A stretch of DNA of 64,000 nucleotides. It comes from Pyrocephalus nanus. Lineage: Eukaryota > Chordata > Aves > Passeriformes > Tyrannidae. The notes beneath the pieces were generated by a model. It was given only the letters and a program-made list of their open reading frames with translations, ran no database searches and was not told the DNA's origin. The position numbers were made by a program, and so were the translations under genes. Below, in pieces: positions 1-64,000 of this stretch. The DNA is taken from the NCBI GenBank assembly GCA_038380795.1, contig CM076272.1:2113001-2177000 (forward strand), read 5' to 3'. The number at the start of each line of letters is the position of its first letter. The stretch's first letter is position 1.

Positions 1-569
1 CCTCTGCCACTTCTGGACCATGTTCTCCTTCTGCAAGATTTAGGAGTTGGGTTTGGTGACACTGATGAGAAAGCTGCTTTTTCTGACACTGATAATACCA
101 CACATGCATCTCTCTCTTGTAATTAATATCACAAGGCTCACTGATCAAATGGCAAACAGGTGGTGAACACTTCCCAAAACACATCATGGAATATTTGCAG
201 TGTTTGTGTCACAGCAGAAGAGAAACAGCTTCAAATTAAACAAATGTCTGTTGATAATATTTACTTTAGGTAGGCTCTGTATTGTTAAAATGTCCAGTTA
301 TAGTTAAAATATATATAGTTATAATATATATATTATATACTCTAATGTAGACAAGCTCTGACTTCCAATGCTCTTCTGCCAACTGAGCAATGACTGAGAA
401 AAACGAATTTAAAAGAAAACCCCAAACAGTTTGTGGGGCAAGAAAAGCCGTGGGGACACGGTCAGGATGCAGAAAGCCAAGCTTTTCTTCCCAAAATCTG
501 TGATGGAATCTGGGATAAATCACCCCCCTGTCCCCACCACCAGCAGGGATGGGTCCCAAGGAGCCTCAC
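1..569. other. partial intron after exon 64
   Basis: HERC1 intron sequence, with an AT microsatellite at about 306-341. No exon of the HECT C-lobe is recognisable here. Confidence 0.8.
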
Positions 570-63992
<63,423 letters not shown>

Positions 63993-64000
63993 CTGACAGA

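Overview
This window is vertebrate nuclear DNA, almost certainly from a bird and probably a songbird or another neoavian. The introns are compact, several 5'-truncated CR1 LINE tails (the dominant bird retroposon) are present, and one giant gene is strongly conserved at the protein level. I see no bacterial or viral gene, no CRISPR array and no second protein-coding gene. I cannot name the species.

The whole window lies inside one gene on the minus strand: HERC1, the giant HECT- and RCC1-domain E3 ubiquitin ligase. Reading from the high-coordinate end to the low end, 64 consecutive coding exons can be placed between 63992 and 570. Their splice phases agree at every junction and they give about 3,843 continuous codons with no frameshift or internal stop. 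The human protein is about 4,860 residues from memory, so roughly four fifths of it is here. The N-terminal part, including the first RCC1-like domain, lies beyond 64000. The last HECT exons, including the catalytic cysteine, lie below position 1.

Regional layout in transcript order: 63992-40244 encodes the long alpha-helical N-terminal half. 40160-38547 is the SPRY (B30.2) domain. 38072-28891 is a Lys/His-rich, Ser/Thr-rich linker that ends in a UBA-like domain (30431-29941). 27126-24588 is an acidic stretch followed by a Cys/His-rich, zinc-finger-like segment. 23841-20883 is helical. 19080-13092 is the WD40 region. 12104-11156 is a helical linker. 10497-4551 is the second RCC1-like domain. 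4050-570 is the linker and the N-lobe of the HECT domain.

The most unusual content is in the introns. At least six junctions have a minisatellite built on or against a splice site. Two arrays (41/31 bp at 27360-28890 and about 190 bp at 19945-20902) copy the end of the exon together with its 5' splice site, creating many decoy donors. One 46-bp array of about 36 units (35900-37545) starts just after a donor and stays open in the HERC1 reading frame for about 600 codons. Two arrays (9086-9238 and 3049-3260) duplicate the pyrimidine tract of a 3' splice site. Two introns appear to use GC donors. Long perfect palindromes occur at 16305 and 35500.
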